From Cytophaga sp. FL35 (GTDB lineage Bacteria > Bacteroidota > Bacteroidia > Flavobacteriales > Flavobacteriaceae): a DNA stretch of 64,000 nt. The stretch spans positions 124,001 to 188,000 of the forward strand of contig NZ_JACSOH010000007.1 in NCBI RefSeq assembly GCF_014349235.1, written 5' to 3'. A model generated the notes under the pieces. It ran no database searches. It had not been told where the DNA came from and was given only the letters and a program-made list of their open reading frames with translations. Shown piece after piece: positions 26,274 through 35,066 of the stretch (its first letter is position 1; each line of letters starts with the position of its first letter). The position numbers and the translations under genes were made by a program.

Positions 26274-27524
26274 TTATATAAGATACTGAAAAAGGTCGGG
26301 CTTATCATTCAAATAATCTCCGAAGAAATTGTTATCCTTCATCCTTTCAATCAACGGCTTAAGGTCTTCGGGACTCTTCAATTCTATACCCACAATGGCC
26401 GGAGCATTTTCCCTACTGGACTTTTTGGAATATTCAAAATGGGTAATATCATCCGTAGGGCCTAAAATTTCTGCCACAAATTGCTTTAATGCTCCCGGTC
26501 TTTGTGGAAAACGAACGATGAAATAATGCTTTAAACGGGCATATAACAGAGCACGCTCCTTGATTTCCGCAGTCCGGGTAATATCGTTGTTGCTGCCGCT
26601 AAGTATGCAGACCACATTTTTACCCTTAATCTCTTGGGCGTAAGCATCTAAAACCGTTATTGTTAAAGCTCCTGCTGGTTCCACTACAATGGCATCACGA
26701 TTGTATAAGTCCAAAATTGTTTGGCATACTTTGCCCTCGGCCACCAATGACATGTTATAAAGGTTTTCTTTACATATTTCAAAGGTGAGGTCACCCACCT
26801 TTTGTACTGCGGCCCCATCAATGAATTTATCAATCTTCTCCAGCTCGGTATTCTTATTATTGTCGATGGATGTTTTCATTGAAGGTGCACCTTCTGGCTC
26901 TACACCAATAATCTTCGTTCTAGGAGACAGTGTTTTAAAAACTCCCAAGAGTCCTGATGCCAAACCACCTCCGCCAATGGCCACAAAAATATAATCAATA
27001 GGTTTTTGAAATTGTTGTAGTAATTCTAATCCCACGGTCCCCTGCCCTTCAATGACTTTAGGGTCATCAAAAGGGTGAATAAAGGTCTTATTATGCTGGT
27101 TGCAGAACTGCATGGCACTTTTAAAGGAATCGTCAAAGGTATCTCCCTCCAAGACCACATCTACCCACTCCCCACCGAACATTTGGGTTTGTTCAATTTT
27201 CTGTTTGGGAGTTACGGAAGGCATATAAACTGTACCCTTGATGCCTAAACGGTTACAGGCAAAGGCCACCCCTTGCGCATGGTTGCCGGCGCTGGCACAA
27301 ACAATTCCGTTTTCCCTTTCCTCTACCGTTAATGAGCTAATCTTGTTAAAGGCGCCCCTAATTTTATACGAGCGTACCTGATGCAAGTCTTCCCTTTTCA
27401 ATAAAATATTGGCTTCGTAACTATCGGATAGCCGATTACTTTTGGTCAATGGAGTTACCGAAGCTACCTGACTAATGGTTTCGGAAGCACTTCTTATGGC
27501 TGCTATGGAAGGAAAATAACTCAT
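26274..27524 (-). CDS. ilvA: threonine ammonia-lyase (biosynthetic)
   Basis: PLP enzyme converting threonine to 2-oxobutanoate, the entry step to isoleucine. The Schiff-base Lys is in VRSYKIRGAFNK; the glycine loop is in SAGNHAQGVAFA and AIGGGGLASG; a single C-terminal ACT-like domain starts near HYFIVRFPQRPGALKQF, giving feedback control as in Bacillus-type IlvA. An ATG at 27542 would add six residues (MNRVFC) but lies inside a terminator hairpin arm, so the ATG at 27524 is preferred. 416 residues. Confidence 0.92.
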   Translation of the reverse strand: MSYFPSIAAIRSASETISQVASVTPLTKSNRLSDSYEANILLKREDLHQVRSYKIRGAFNKISSLTVEERENGIVCASAGNHAQGVAFACNRLGIKGTVYMPSVTPKQKIEQTQMFGGEWVDVVLEGDTFDDSFKSAMQFCNQHNKTFIHPFDDPKVIEGQGTVGLELLQQFQKPIDYIFVAIGGGGLASGLLGVFKTLSPRTKIIGVEPEGAPSMKTSIDNNKNTELEKIDKFIDGAAVQKVGDLTFEICKENLYNMSLVAEGKVCQTILDLYNRDAIVVEPAGALTITVLDAYAQEIKGKNVVCILSGSNNDITRTAEIKERALLYARLKHYFIVRFPQRPGALKQFVAEILGPTDDITHFEYSKKSSRENAPAIVGIELKSPEDLKPLIERMKDNNFFGDYLNDKPDLFQYLI

Positions 27525-27526
27525 AC

Positions 27527-27580
27527 AAAAAACCCTGTTCATTACGAACTACCAAAGGTAGAATAAATAAGGAACAGGGT
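27527..27580 (-). terminator. hairpin terminator/attenuator between ilvC and ilvA
   Basis: On the minus strand ACCCTGTTC (27580-27572) pairs with GAACAGGGT (27540-27532), followed by further T's to 27527. The 31-nt intervening part has its own small hairpin, CTACC-TTT-GGTAG (27561-27549). It ends three bases before the ilvA ATG, so it may reduce ilvA-gapN expression relative to ilvC. Confidence 0.7.
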
Positions 27581-27591
27581 CTGAGAATATA

Positions 27592-29067
27592 TTATACAAT
27601 AGGCTTCATGTCCGTCATAGAAGCACGTAATCTAGCTCCTACAACTTCAACAGGATGCTCGCGTAAAGCTTTGTTCACTGCAATCAACTTGGCATTATCA
27701 ACACCATTACCTTCGCCTTCACCAAACTTTTTACCAACTACGTCAACATCAATTTTCTTCATAAAATCGGCCAAAAGGGGCTTACATGCGTGATCGAACA
27801 AATAACAACCGTACTCTGCCGTATCTGAAATTACTCGGTTCATTTCGAACAACTTCTTTCTGGCAATGGTATTGGCAATTAACGGAGTTTCATGAAGTGA
27901 CTCATAATAAGCGGACTCACCGATAATCCCTGATTCGGTCATACTCTCGTAGGCCAATTCAACCCCTGCACGAACCATAGCTACCATAAGAACACCATTG
28001 TCATAAAATTCCTGTTCCGAAATTTCTACGTCCCCCGCTGGAGTTTTTTCAAAAGCGGTCTCGCCGGTTTCGGCCCTCCAGGTTAAAAGGTTTTTATCAT
28101 CATTGGCCCAATCTTCCATCATTGTTTTGGAAAAATGACCGGTCATGATGTCGTCCATATGTTTTTGGAACAAAGGACGCATGATATCTTTTAACTCTTC
28201 CGAAAGTTCAAAAGCCTTAATTTTTGCAGGATTGGATAGACGGTCCATCATATTGGTGATACCACCGTACTTCATTCCCTCGGTGATGGTTTCCCAACCG
28301 TATTGAATCAATTTGGAGGCGTAACCGGCATCTACCCCTTTTTCGATCATTTTATCAAAACAAAGGATGCTTCCTGTTTGAAGAAGACCACAAAGAATGG
28401 TCTGTTCTCCCATAAGGTCAGACTTTACTTCGGCAACAAAAGAAGATTCCAAAACGCCCGCTCTATGTCCGCCAGTGGCCACGGCATACGCTTTAGCCTG
28501 CTCCAAACCTTTACCCTGAGGATCGTTATCAGGGTGAACTGCAATCAAAGTTGGAACACCAAAACCTCTCTTATATTCTTCCCGAACCTCGGAACCAGGA
28601 CATTTAGGAGCCACCATGATAACCGTAAGGTCTTCACGAATCTGCATGCCTTCTTCCACTATATTAAAACCGTGCGAATAAGAAAGGGTAGCACCTTCTT
28701 TCATTAAAGGCATTACTGCATTGATAACGCTCGTATGTTGCTTGTCTGGTGTAAGATTGATTACCAAATCTGCGCTAGGCACCAATTCTTCATAAGTACC
28801 CACATTGAAACCGTTTTCAGATGCGTTGATAAATGATTGACGCTTTTCTTTAATAGCACCTTCACGAAGGGTATACGAAATATCCAATCCGGAATCTCTC
28901 ATGTTCAATCCTTGGTTCAAACCTTGGGCACCACATCCTACGATGACTATTTTTTTACCTTTCAATGCCGATACACCATCGGAAAATTCAGAAGACTCCA
29001 TGAATCTACATTTACCCAATTGGGTAAGTTGATCTCTAAGCGATAGTGTATTAAAATAATTTGCCAT
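27592..29067 (-). CDS. ilvC: ketol-acid reductoisomerase, long (class II) form
   Basis: Mg- and NADPH-dependent isomeroreductase converting acetolactate or acetohydroxybutyrate to the dihydroxy acids. Rossmann loop [12 protein letters not shown] (about 38-49), [10 protein letters not shown] and [14 protein letters not shown] are diagnostic; the 491-residue length with a duplicated C-terminal domain marks the class II (E. coli/plant) form. A GC-rich mini-hairpin and a -7-like element precede it. Confidence 0.96.
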   Translation of the reverse strand: MANYFNTLSLRDQLTQLGKCRFMESSEFSDGVSALKGKKIVIVGCGAQGLNQGLNMRDSGLDISYTLREGAIKEKRQSFINASENGFNVGTYEELVPSADLVINLTPDKQHTSVINAVMPLMKEGATLSYSHGFNIVEEGMQIREDLTVIMVAPKCPGSEVREEYKRGFGVPTLIAVHPDNDPQGKGLEQAKAYAVATGGHRAGVLESSFVAEVKSDLMGEQTILCGLLQTGSILCFDKMIEKGVDAGYASKLIQYGWETITEGMKYGGITNMMDRLSNPAKIKAFELSEELKDIMRPLFQKHMDDIMTGHFSKTMMEDWANDDKNLLTWRAETGETAFEKTPAGDVEISEQEFYDNGVLMVAMVRAGVELAYESMTESGIIGESAYYESLHETPLIANTIARKKLFEMNRVISDTAEYGCYLFDHACKPLLADFMKKIDVDVVGKKFGEGEGNGVDNAKLIAVNKALREHPVEVVGARLRASMTDMKPIV

Positions 29068-29086
29068 AGTTACTTTTTCTTTTCAT

Positions 29087-29143
29087 CCTGCCCCGCAGGA
29101 AAATGTTCAATTATTGGTTTTAATCTTTCGACGAGCGAAAATA
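29087..29143 (-). promoter_or_regulatory. ilvN-ilvC spacer with -7-like box and GC hairpin
   Basis: The minus strand carries TATTTTCG (29143-29136) and, 19 bp before the ilvC ATG, the hairpin CCTGC-GGG-GCAGG (29099-29087). This may be an internal ilvC promoter with a 5' stem-loop; no good -33 box is visible. Confidence 0.3.
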
Positions 29144-29173
29144 TAGATATTAATAGATTACTTACTCTTTTTA

Positions 29174-29704
29174 TTAAGCCTCTTCATAAAATTCTTCAAG
29201 AAGTGCGGAAATCTGCATTTCTGACTTGGTTACAGAAATACGCCCCGAACGAACAAACTGCATAATGCCAAAAGGCTTTAACTGTTCATGCATTTCATCA
29301 ATTTCATTTCTTCTTCCTGATTTTGCAATCACAAAAAATTCACGTGCAACCGTAACTATCTGTGAGTTGTTCTCTTTGATGATATTTTGAATCTGACGTT
29401 CATCAAACAAAAGATTGGAGGCAATTTTAAATAGGGCCGATTCTTGGTAAATGGTCTCATCATCCGTGTGATAGAACGCTTTGATTACCTCAATTTGCTT
29501 TTCTACCTGACCTACAATATTACGTACCCATTTTTCTGTGGTGTGTACTACAATTGTAAATTTTGAAACACCATCAATCTCTGATTTAGAGACATTTAAA
29601 CTCTCTATATTGATATGACGCTTTAAGAATATACCTGATATTCTATTTAAAAGTCCCACGTTGTTTTCGGAATAAACCGAAATGGTAAACCATTGTTTCT
29701 TCAT
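29174..29704 (-). CDS. ilvN: acetolactate synthase small (regulatory) subunit
   Basis: Valine-sensing regulatory subunit of acetolactate synthase. N-terminal ACT domain FTISVYSENNVGLLNRISG (about 7-25) with HINIESLNVS, then a second ACT-like half carrying the IlvH-type core. 176 residues, close to the IlvH-type length. It is separated from its catalytic partner ilvB by two methyltransferase genes, which is unusual. Confidence 0.94.
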   Translation of the reverse strand: MKKQWFTISVYSENNVGLLNRISGIFLKRHINIESLNVSKSEIDGVSKFTIVVHTTEKWVRNIVGQVEKQIEVIKAFYHTDDETIYQESALFKIASNLLFDERQIQNIIKENNSQIVTVAREFFVIAKSGRRNEIDEMHEQLKPFGIMQFVRSGRISVTKSEMQISALLEEFYEEA

Positions 29705-29752
29705 CCTTATCTAAAATTCACATACTTCCATTTATGGCGGAAGAGTCCGTTA

Positions 29753-30526
29753 TCAATTCTTTTGGGCCACTACCCTAATTCTTTTATAATCTGCAAACCA
29801 TTTTCCCTTTCTAAAAAGAGCCGGTTTCACTTTTTGTTCTATTTCTGCAATTATTGTTTTTATCTTTTTCGCTTCCACACCTTCAAAAAATAGTAGGGCG
29901 AACATATGAATCCAGTCTTGTAAACCCGTTTCTACATCAACCAATTCCGTAGGTCTTTCATACCATTGCGCATAGGTCACTTGAAAGCCCGCTTTTTCCA
30001 ATACCCTAGAATATTCACTCACCGAAGGAAAATACCATAATTGTCTTTGGGCCTGTTCTATAAAACCATTCATCAATAGACTTTCCTTTAGGGCAGAAAT
30101 AATCGTTTCAATATTTCCTTGACCACCAAACTCGGCAATCAATCTACCTCCTCGTTTTAAATTATGGAACATACAACCTACGGCATTTTCATAATCCGTT
30201 ACCCAATGAAGGGCAGCATTACTGAAAATGGCATCGAATTTTTCCTCGGTTTTAAAAGTGGCCGCATCACCCACCTGAAAATTTAAATTGGGATATGAGC
30301 TTTCTGCCTTTTCAATCATTTCCGGGGAATTGTCCACTCCCAGTACATCACACCCAAATCCAGCAATTTCGTTTGTTAATTGACCTGCTCCACAACCTAA
30401 ATCCAATATACGCTCATTGGCCTGTGGTCTCAACAACTCTATAAGCCCTTTCCCGTAATCGTATACGAAAGCATGCTTATCATTATAAAGACCAGCGTTC
30501 CATGTATGATTTAACTGTTGCGTCAT
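29753..30526 (-). CDS. class I SAM-dependent methyltransferase, Tam-like
   Basis: Rossmann-fold methyltransferase. Motif I ILDLGCGAGQLTNEIAG (about 40-56), acidic VLGVDNSPEMI, VGDAATF and FSNAALHWVTD resemble trans-aconitate methyltransferase (Tam) relatives. The ATG at 30526 is chosen; a TTG at 30550 would add eight residues and overlap the upstream gene. It lies 7 bp after the O-methyltransferase gene, between ilvB and ilvN, so it is probably co-transcribed with the ilv genes. Substrate unknown. Confidence 0.8.
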   Translation of the reverse strand: MTQQLNHTWNAGLYNDKHAFVYDYGKGLIELLRPQANERILDLGCGAGQLTNEIAGFGCDVLGVDNSPEMIEKAESSYPNLNFQVGDAATFKTEEKFDAIFSNAALHWVTDYENAVGCMFHNLKRGGRLIAEFGGQGNIETIISALKESLLMNGFIEQAQRQLWYFPSVSEYSRVLEKAGFQVTYAQWYERPTELVDVETGLQDWIHMFALLFFEGVEAKKIKTIIAEIEQKVKPALFRKGKWFADYKRIRVVAQKN

Positions 30527-30533
30527 ATCCTTC

Positions 30534-31112
30534 TCATTTTTTGGAGGCAATAATCAATCCGGTTGACCAATTCATTTTCGTCAAAACCAAATCTTCACGT
30601 TTTTCAAGCTCCGCAACCAAGGCTTTAGCCTTTTCATTATGACCTTCGGGCCAATTGGGCTGCTCATCCATATCATCGATAATATAGAAGCCGCCTACTT
30701 TTAACAAAGCCAAAGTCTCATCCAGAAGGTCATACTTTCCTGGCCACGCATCGGCAAAAATTAAATCAAATTCTTTCCCCCTATAACTTCTAATCCATTC
30801 CGCACCATCCGTACACTGCAAAACAACCCGTTTATCATCCTTAAAAAAGGGCTTTACGATATTTACTAAATCTTGGTCATTATCTACGCTAATGAGACTT
30901 GAGTTGGCATCCATACCATCCAACATCCAAGAAAGACTTAAACCCATACCCGTACCTAATTCCAAAAACCGTCCTCCAGGCTTTGACGCCACCAAGGTTT
31001 TTAGCAAGGTGCCTATCAGAATATCGGAAGGCATTGAAAATCCAATTGCTTCGGACTTCTGCAATAGCTGTTGATAGGTTTCCGGTTCGTTATGGATAAT
31101 GGAATCGACCAT
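30534..31112 (-). CDS. O-methyltransferase-like SAM-dependent enzyme
   Basis: 192-residue methyltransferase of the O-methyltransferase family 3 (COG4122-like) look: FLELGTGMGLSLSWML (motif I), LISVDNDQDLVNIV, FDLIFADAWPGKYDLLDETLALLKVGG and YIIDDMD. Begins 28 bp after ilvB and ends 7 bp before the next methyltransferase. It has no known part in branched-chain amino acid synthesis; target small molecule unknown. Confidence 0.78.
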   Translation of the reverse strand: MVDSIIHNEPETYQQLLQKSEAIGFSMPSDILIGTLLKTLVASKPGGRFLELGTGMGLSLSWMLDGMDANSSLISVDNDQDLVNIVKPFFKDDKRVVLQCTDGAEWIRSYRGKEFDLIFADAWPGKYDLLDETLALLKVGGFYIIDDMDEQPNWPEGHNEKAKALVAELEKREDLVLTKMNWSTGLIIASKK

Positions 31113-31140
31113 TGTGGTATGGAGGAAAATCTATTTGCTT

Positions 31141-32859
31141 TTATTTTAAACGGATATCTGAAACCGAGGCTCCGGTAGGAATCATCGGGAATACGTTATC
31201 CTCTTTTTCAACTTTAACCTCCAAGAAATAGGGTTTGTCAGAAGCAATCATTTCTTGAACAGCTGCTTCTAAATCCTCCCGTTTGCTAACTCTTTTGGCT
31301 TCAATGTGATAGCCTTCCGCAATTTTTACAAAATCTGGATTTGTCATCACCGTAGAGGCATATCTTCTATCAAAAAACAATTCTTGCCATTGCCTAACCA
31401 TCCCCAAGTGATCATTGTTCAGAACAACAATTTTTACGGGTAAATTCAATTGGTAAATAACACCCAACTCTTGAATGGTCATTTGGTAACCTCCATCTCC
31501 AATAACAGCCACCACTTCCCTATCCATAGCACCCATTTTGGCACCAATAGCTGCTGGAAGTGCGAAGCCCATAGTTCCCAAACCTCCGGAGGTAATGTTA
31601 CTTTTTGATTTTTTAAACTTGGCATAGCGACAACCGATCATCTGGTGCTGACCCACATCAGTTACCAAGACGGCTTCATTGTTGGCCGCATTATTTATTT
31701 CCTTGATGACCTCGCCCATGGTCAAACCCTCCTTGGTGGGATAAATATCTTTTTCAATTACCTCACCATACTCGATAGCATAGCGCTTTTTGAACTCGTT
31801 ATGCCACTCTTCGTGACTATTTTCTTTAATAAGAGGCAACATTAGGCCCAATGTTTCTTTGGAATTCCCCAATACGGCAACATCGGCGTATACATTCTTA
31901 TTTACCTCAGCCTTATCGATTTCAAAATGGATAACTTTAGCCTGTTTCGCATAGGTTTCCAAGTTTCCGGTAACACGGTCATCAAAACGCATACCTATAG
32001 CAATCAACAAATCGCATTCATTGGTAAGAATGTTTGGACCATAATTTCCGTGCATTCCCACCATACCAACATTTAACGGATGATCGGTGTCGATGGCCGA
32101 AGCCCCCATAATGGTCCATGCCGCAGGTATTCCCGCTTTTTCGACCAATGCTTTCAACTCTTCCTCCGCTTGACCAAGGATTACACCCTGACCCCAAACA
32201 ATCATAGGCTTTTTAGCCTGATTGATTAAATCCGCCGCAGCTTCAATTGCCTTGATATCCGGCTTAGGTACTGGGGTATAACTACGTACTGCAGTACATT
32301 TCTCATAACTGAACTCAAACTCGTCAAATTGGGCATTCTTGGTAATATCTACCAATACCGGACCTGGGCGACCTGATTTAGCAATATAAAACGCCTTGGC
32401 CATTATTTCCGGAATTTCTTCCGCTCTGGTAATCTGGTAATTCCATTTGGTTACTGGGGTAGAAATACCAATAATATCGGTCTCCTGAAAAGCATCCGAA
32501 CCCAAAAGCGAACGGGTTACTTGACCTGTAATACATACCATTGGGGTAGAATCGATCATGGCATCTGCCAATCCCGTAACCAAGTTGGTAGCTCCTGGAC
32601 CAGAAGTAGCCATGGCCACACCTACCCTACCGGAAACTCTTGCATAACCTTGAGCTGCATGAGTTGCTCCTTGTTCATGACGTGTTAGCACGTGGTGCAA
32701 TTTGTCTTGAAATTTATAAAGTTCATCATATACGGGCATAATTGCACCGCCTGGATAACCATAAAGAGTGTCCACACCCTCTGCCAACAAACAATGTATA
32801 ATAGCTTCCGCTCCTGTAATTTTCAACTTGGCCTTGTTTTTGGTTTCCTCTGTTTTCAT
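31141..32859 (-). CDS. ilvB: acetolactate synthase large (catalytic) subunit
   Basis: TPP- and FAD-dependent enzyme making acetolactate or acetohydroxybutyrate. YGYPGGAIMPVYDELY, RHEQGATHAAQGYARVSG (TPP Glu), TGQVTRSLLGSDAFQE and the C-terminal TPP/Mg motif VIGDGGYQMTIQELGV are intact. I use the ATG at 32859 (MKTEETKNK); upstream in-frame ATGs at 32874 and 32934 would add 5 or 25 residues of unconserved sequence. The regulatory subunit IlvN is two genes downstream. Confidence 0.94.
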   Translation of the reverse strand: MKTEETKNKAKLKITGAEAIIHCLLAEGVDTLYGYPGGAIMPVYDELYKFQDKLHHVLTRHEQGATHAAQGYARVSGRVGVAMATSGPGATNLVTGLADAMIDSTPMVCITGQVTRSLLGSDAFQETDIIGISTPVTKWNYQITRAEEIPEIMAKAFYIAKSGRPGPVLVDITKNAQFDEFEFSYEKCTAVRSYTPVPKPDIKAIEAAADLINQAKKPMIVWGQGVILGQAEEELKALVEKAGIPAAWTIMGASAIDTDHPLNVGMVGMHGNYGPNILTNECDLLIAIGMRFDDRVTGNLETYAKQAKVIHFEIDKAEVNKNVYADVAVLGNSKETLGLMLPLIKENSHEEWHNEFKKRYAIEYGEVIEKDIYPTKEGLTMGEVIKEINNAANNEAVLVTDVGQHQMIGCRYAKFKKSKSNITSGGLGTMGFALPAAIGAKMGAMDREVVAVIGDGGYQMTIQELGVIYQLNLPVKIVVLNNDHLGMVRQWQELFFDRRYASTVMTNPDFVKIAEGYHIEAKRVSKREDLEAAVQEMIASDKPYFLEVKVEKEDNVFPMIPTGASVSDIRLK

Positions 32860-32962
32860 TTTAACTGCTTCCATCTGTGCGTTTAAGTTCCAGTCATTCG
32901 CAAGTAATTTTGCGATTAGGACTATTTTAAACAATAAGAAATCTAAATTTCCGCTCTAATTA

Positions 32963-34645
32963 CTAAAATTCATCGGTAACACAACCTTGGGAGGCCGATG
33001 CAACCGTTTTTGCATATTTGTATAGTACCCCACGCTCAAATTTAAGCTTGGGCTCTTGCCATTTGGCTCTTCTTTTTTCTAATTCCTCATCGGTAATATC
33101 AATATCAATGGTATTGTTTACAGCGTCAATAGTAATGATATCCCCGTTCTCTACCAAGGCTATATTACCTCCCACCTGCGCTTCCGGTGCTACGTGCCCC
33201 ACAACAAAACCATGGGAACCACCTGAAAACCTTCCGTCCGTAATCAAGGCTACATCTTTTCCAAGACCTGCGCCCATAATGGAAGAAGTTGGTTTTAGCA
33301 TTTCTGGCATACCGGGACCTCCCTTTGGCCCTTCATAGCGAATGATAACAACATCGCCCTTTTTTACCTTTCCACTCTTGATACCCACGTTCACCTCAGC
33401 TTCGCTGTCAAAAACGTTTGCCGGGCCCTGAAAGGACAATCCTTCTTTTCCGGTAATCTTTGCAACGGCTCCTTCCGTAGCCAAGTTTCCAAACAATATT
33501 CTTATATGTCCCGATTCTTTGATAGGTTTCTCTACTGTTCTGATGATATCCTGACCTTCATCCAATTCTGGGGCATCGGCTAAATTTTCGGCCAACGTCT
33601 TTCCGGTAACTGTTAGACAATCACCATGAAGCATGCCCAACTTCAACATGTACTTTAAAACGCCGGGCACACCACCCACCCCGTGAAGATCCTCCATAGA
33701 ATACCTTCCACTTGGTTTTAAATCTGCCAATAGAGGTGTAGAATCACTTATTCTTCTAAAATCTTCCAAGGTAAATTCAACCTTTGCCGCCTTGGCAATT
33801 GCCAAAAAGTGCAATACCGCGTTGGTAGAACCTCCTAATATGGTCACTAAGCGAATGGCATTTTCCAAAGATTTTTTGGTCACAATGTCCGAAGGCTTAA
33901 TATCCTTTTCCAATAAATTCCTTAAAGCTTCTCCCGCCTTTACACATTCTTTCTCTTTTAAATTGCCACCGCTTACCGCTGGATTGGAAGAATTGAATGG
34001 GAGGGACATTCCCAACGCCTCTATAGCCGAAGCCATGGTGTTGGCCGTGTACATACCACCACAAGCACCTGCCCCGGGACAAGCCTTATGAATCACTTCT
34101 TTGTATTCATCCTCATTAATAGTTCCGGCCACTTTTTGACCAAAAGCTTCAAATGCAGAGATAATATCCAATTTTTTTCCATTATGGCAGCCTGAGGCAA
34201 TGGTACCACCATACACCAAAATAGAAGGTCTGTTCAATCTCAATTGAGCCATGAGTGCTCCCGGCATGTTCTTATCACAACCCACAACCGTTACAAGCCC
34301 ATCATATCCCATAGCTTCCATTACGGTTTCCATGGAGTCTGCGATCAAATCCCTGGAGGGAAGTGAAAAACGCATTCCCGGCGTACCGTTAGAAATACCG
34401 TCACTTACCCCAATTGTATTAAAAATAAGACCGACCAAATCGGCATTTTCAGTACCTTTTTTAACATGGGTTGCCAAATCGTTCAAATGCATATTACAAG
34501 GGTTTCCCTCATAACCTGTACTGGCAATACCGATTAAAGGTTTTTTCAAATCTTCATCCGTTAAGCCTATGGCATGAAGCATGGCTTGTGCGGCTGGTAA
34601 AGAAGGGTCTTGGGTTACGCTATGACTGTATTTTTTCAAATCCAT
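32963..34645 (-). CDS. ilvD: dihydroxy-acid dehydratase
   Basis: Fe-S dehydratase giving the 2-oxoacid precursors of valine and isoleucine. The three cluster-type cysteines of the IlvD/Edd family are present: C50 (GNPCNMH), C123 (VGCDKNMPG) and C195 ([14 protein letters not shown]). 560 residues. First structural gene of the ilv operon, ~240 nt downstream of the leader terminator. A -7-like TACTTTTG reads on this strand at 34702-34695, so a second promoter below the attenuator is possible. Confidence 0.95.
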   Translation of the reverse strand: MDLKKYSHSVTQDPSLPAAQAMLHAIGLTDEDLKKPLIGIASTGYEGNPCNMHLNDLATHVKKGTENADLVGLIFNTIGVSDGISNGTPGMRFSLPSRDLIADSMETVMEAMGYDGLVTVVGCDKNMPGALMAQLRLNRPSILVYGGTIASGCHNGKKLDIISAFEAFGQKVAGTINEDEYKEVIHKACPGAGACGGMYTANTMASAIEALGMSLPFNSSNPAVSGGNLKEKECVKAGEALRNLLEKDIKPSDIVTKKSLENAIRLVTILGGSTNAVLHFLAIAKAAKVEFTLEDFRRISDSTPLLADLKPSGRYSMEDLHGVGGVPGVLKYMLKLGMLHGDCLTVTGKTLAENLADAPELDEGQDIIRTVEKPIKESGHIRILFGNLATEGAVAKITGKEGLSFQGPANVFDSEAEVNVGIKSGKVKKGDVVIIRYEGPKGGPGMPEMLKPTSSIMGAGLGKDVALITDGRFSGGSHGFVVGHVAPEAQVGGNIALVENGDIITIDAVNNTIDIDITDEELEKRRAKWQEPKLKFERGVLYKYAKTVASASQGCVTDEF

Positions 34646-34880
34646 TTATGAAAATAATGTTGCTAGGTTTAAATTGGTTTTTGTACTACTATTTCAAAAG
34701 TATTTAATTCTATATTCCTATGTTTTTCCTAAGAAATCGCTCTCTAAAGTCAATAGAGGTATAATTTTTATAATTAAATGATTATCAGTTTTTTAAGTTA
34801 ATATTTTTATCATATTCAATAGTTAGATAATTGTTCTTCAATGCGATTTTTTGTCCTGTTTTTATCGAATTGGCCAAATA

Positions 34881-34943
34881 AAAAAGCCTGTATCAATTTT
34901 AATTTTGATACAGGCTTTTTGAAATCCACAGCAATCTGTATCA
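34881..34943 (-). promoter_or_regulatory. ilv attenuator: terminator and competing antiterminator
   Basis: Read on the minus strand. Terminator: GCCTGTATCAA (34915-34905), 8-nt loop, TTGATACAGGC (34896-34886), then six T's. Antiterminator: TGATACAG (34943-34936), whose first three bases are the leader stop codon, is perfectly complementary to CTGTATCA (34913-34906) in the terminator 5' arm, giving 8 bp and a 22-nt loop. The two folds are mutually exclusive. A ribosome at the stop codon would cover TGATACAG and permit termination; a ribosome stalled on the Val/Ile/Leu codons would leave it free. Confidence 0.85.
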
Positions 34944-34997
34944 CTCCCTTATGGGAACGACCAAAATGACCACGACTTCAATTGTATTATGTTTCAT
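34941..34997 (-). CDS. ilv leader peptide
   Basis: Eighteen codons, MKHNTIEVVVILVVPIRE, then TGA. Nine residues are Ile, Val or Leu, and seven of them form the run VVVILVV. In-frame ATGs at 35036 and 35039 could extend the N-terminus by 13-14 residues, but the regulatory run stays at the end. Position, composition and the adjoining terminator/antiterminator match the leader peptides of enterobacterial ilv operons; the peptide itself probably has no function once made. Confidence 0.82.
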   Translation of the reverse strand: MKHNTIEVVVILVVPIRE

Positions 34998-35066
34998 ACG
35001 AACAATATTACATAAATTAGATGAATCAAGTTGCATCATTTAATTATTAACTAACAAAAATCCATT

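Larger units (their letters stand above)
34646..35066 (-). promoter_or_regulatory. ilv operon leader region
   Basis: A 421-bp spacer between pxpC and ilvD, same strand. In transcription order it holds a candidate promoter, an Ile/Val/Leu-rich leader peptide (34997-34941), a terminator with an alternative antiterminator (34943-34881), then an AT-rich 235-nt stretch without ORFs containing one -7-like element. Near-consensus TAATATTG lies at 35012-35005 on the minus strand, just above the leader ATG. Confidence 0.75.

Noticed and set aside
32860-32934. In-frame N-terminal extension of ilvB starting MFKIVLIAKLLA, hydrophobic and BCAA-rich, looking like a second leader peptide
   Set aside because: It has no stop codon and no terminator between it and ilvB; it reads straight into the enzyme and is more simply unused upstream frame.
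34881-34920. Reading this hairpin only as the pxpABC terminator
   Set aside because: It may also stop pxp read-through, but the BCAA-rich ORF and the octamer complementary to its 5' arm are better explained by ilv attenuation.
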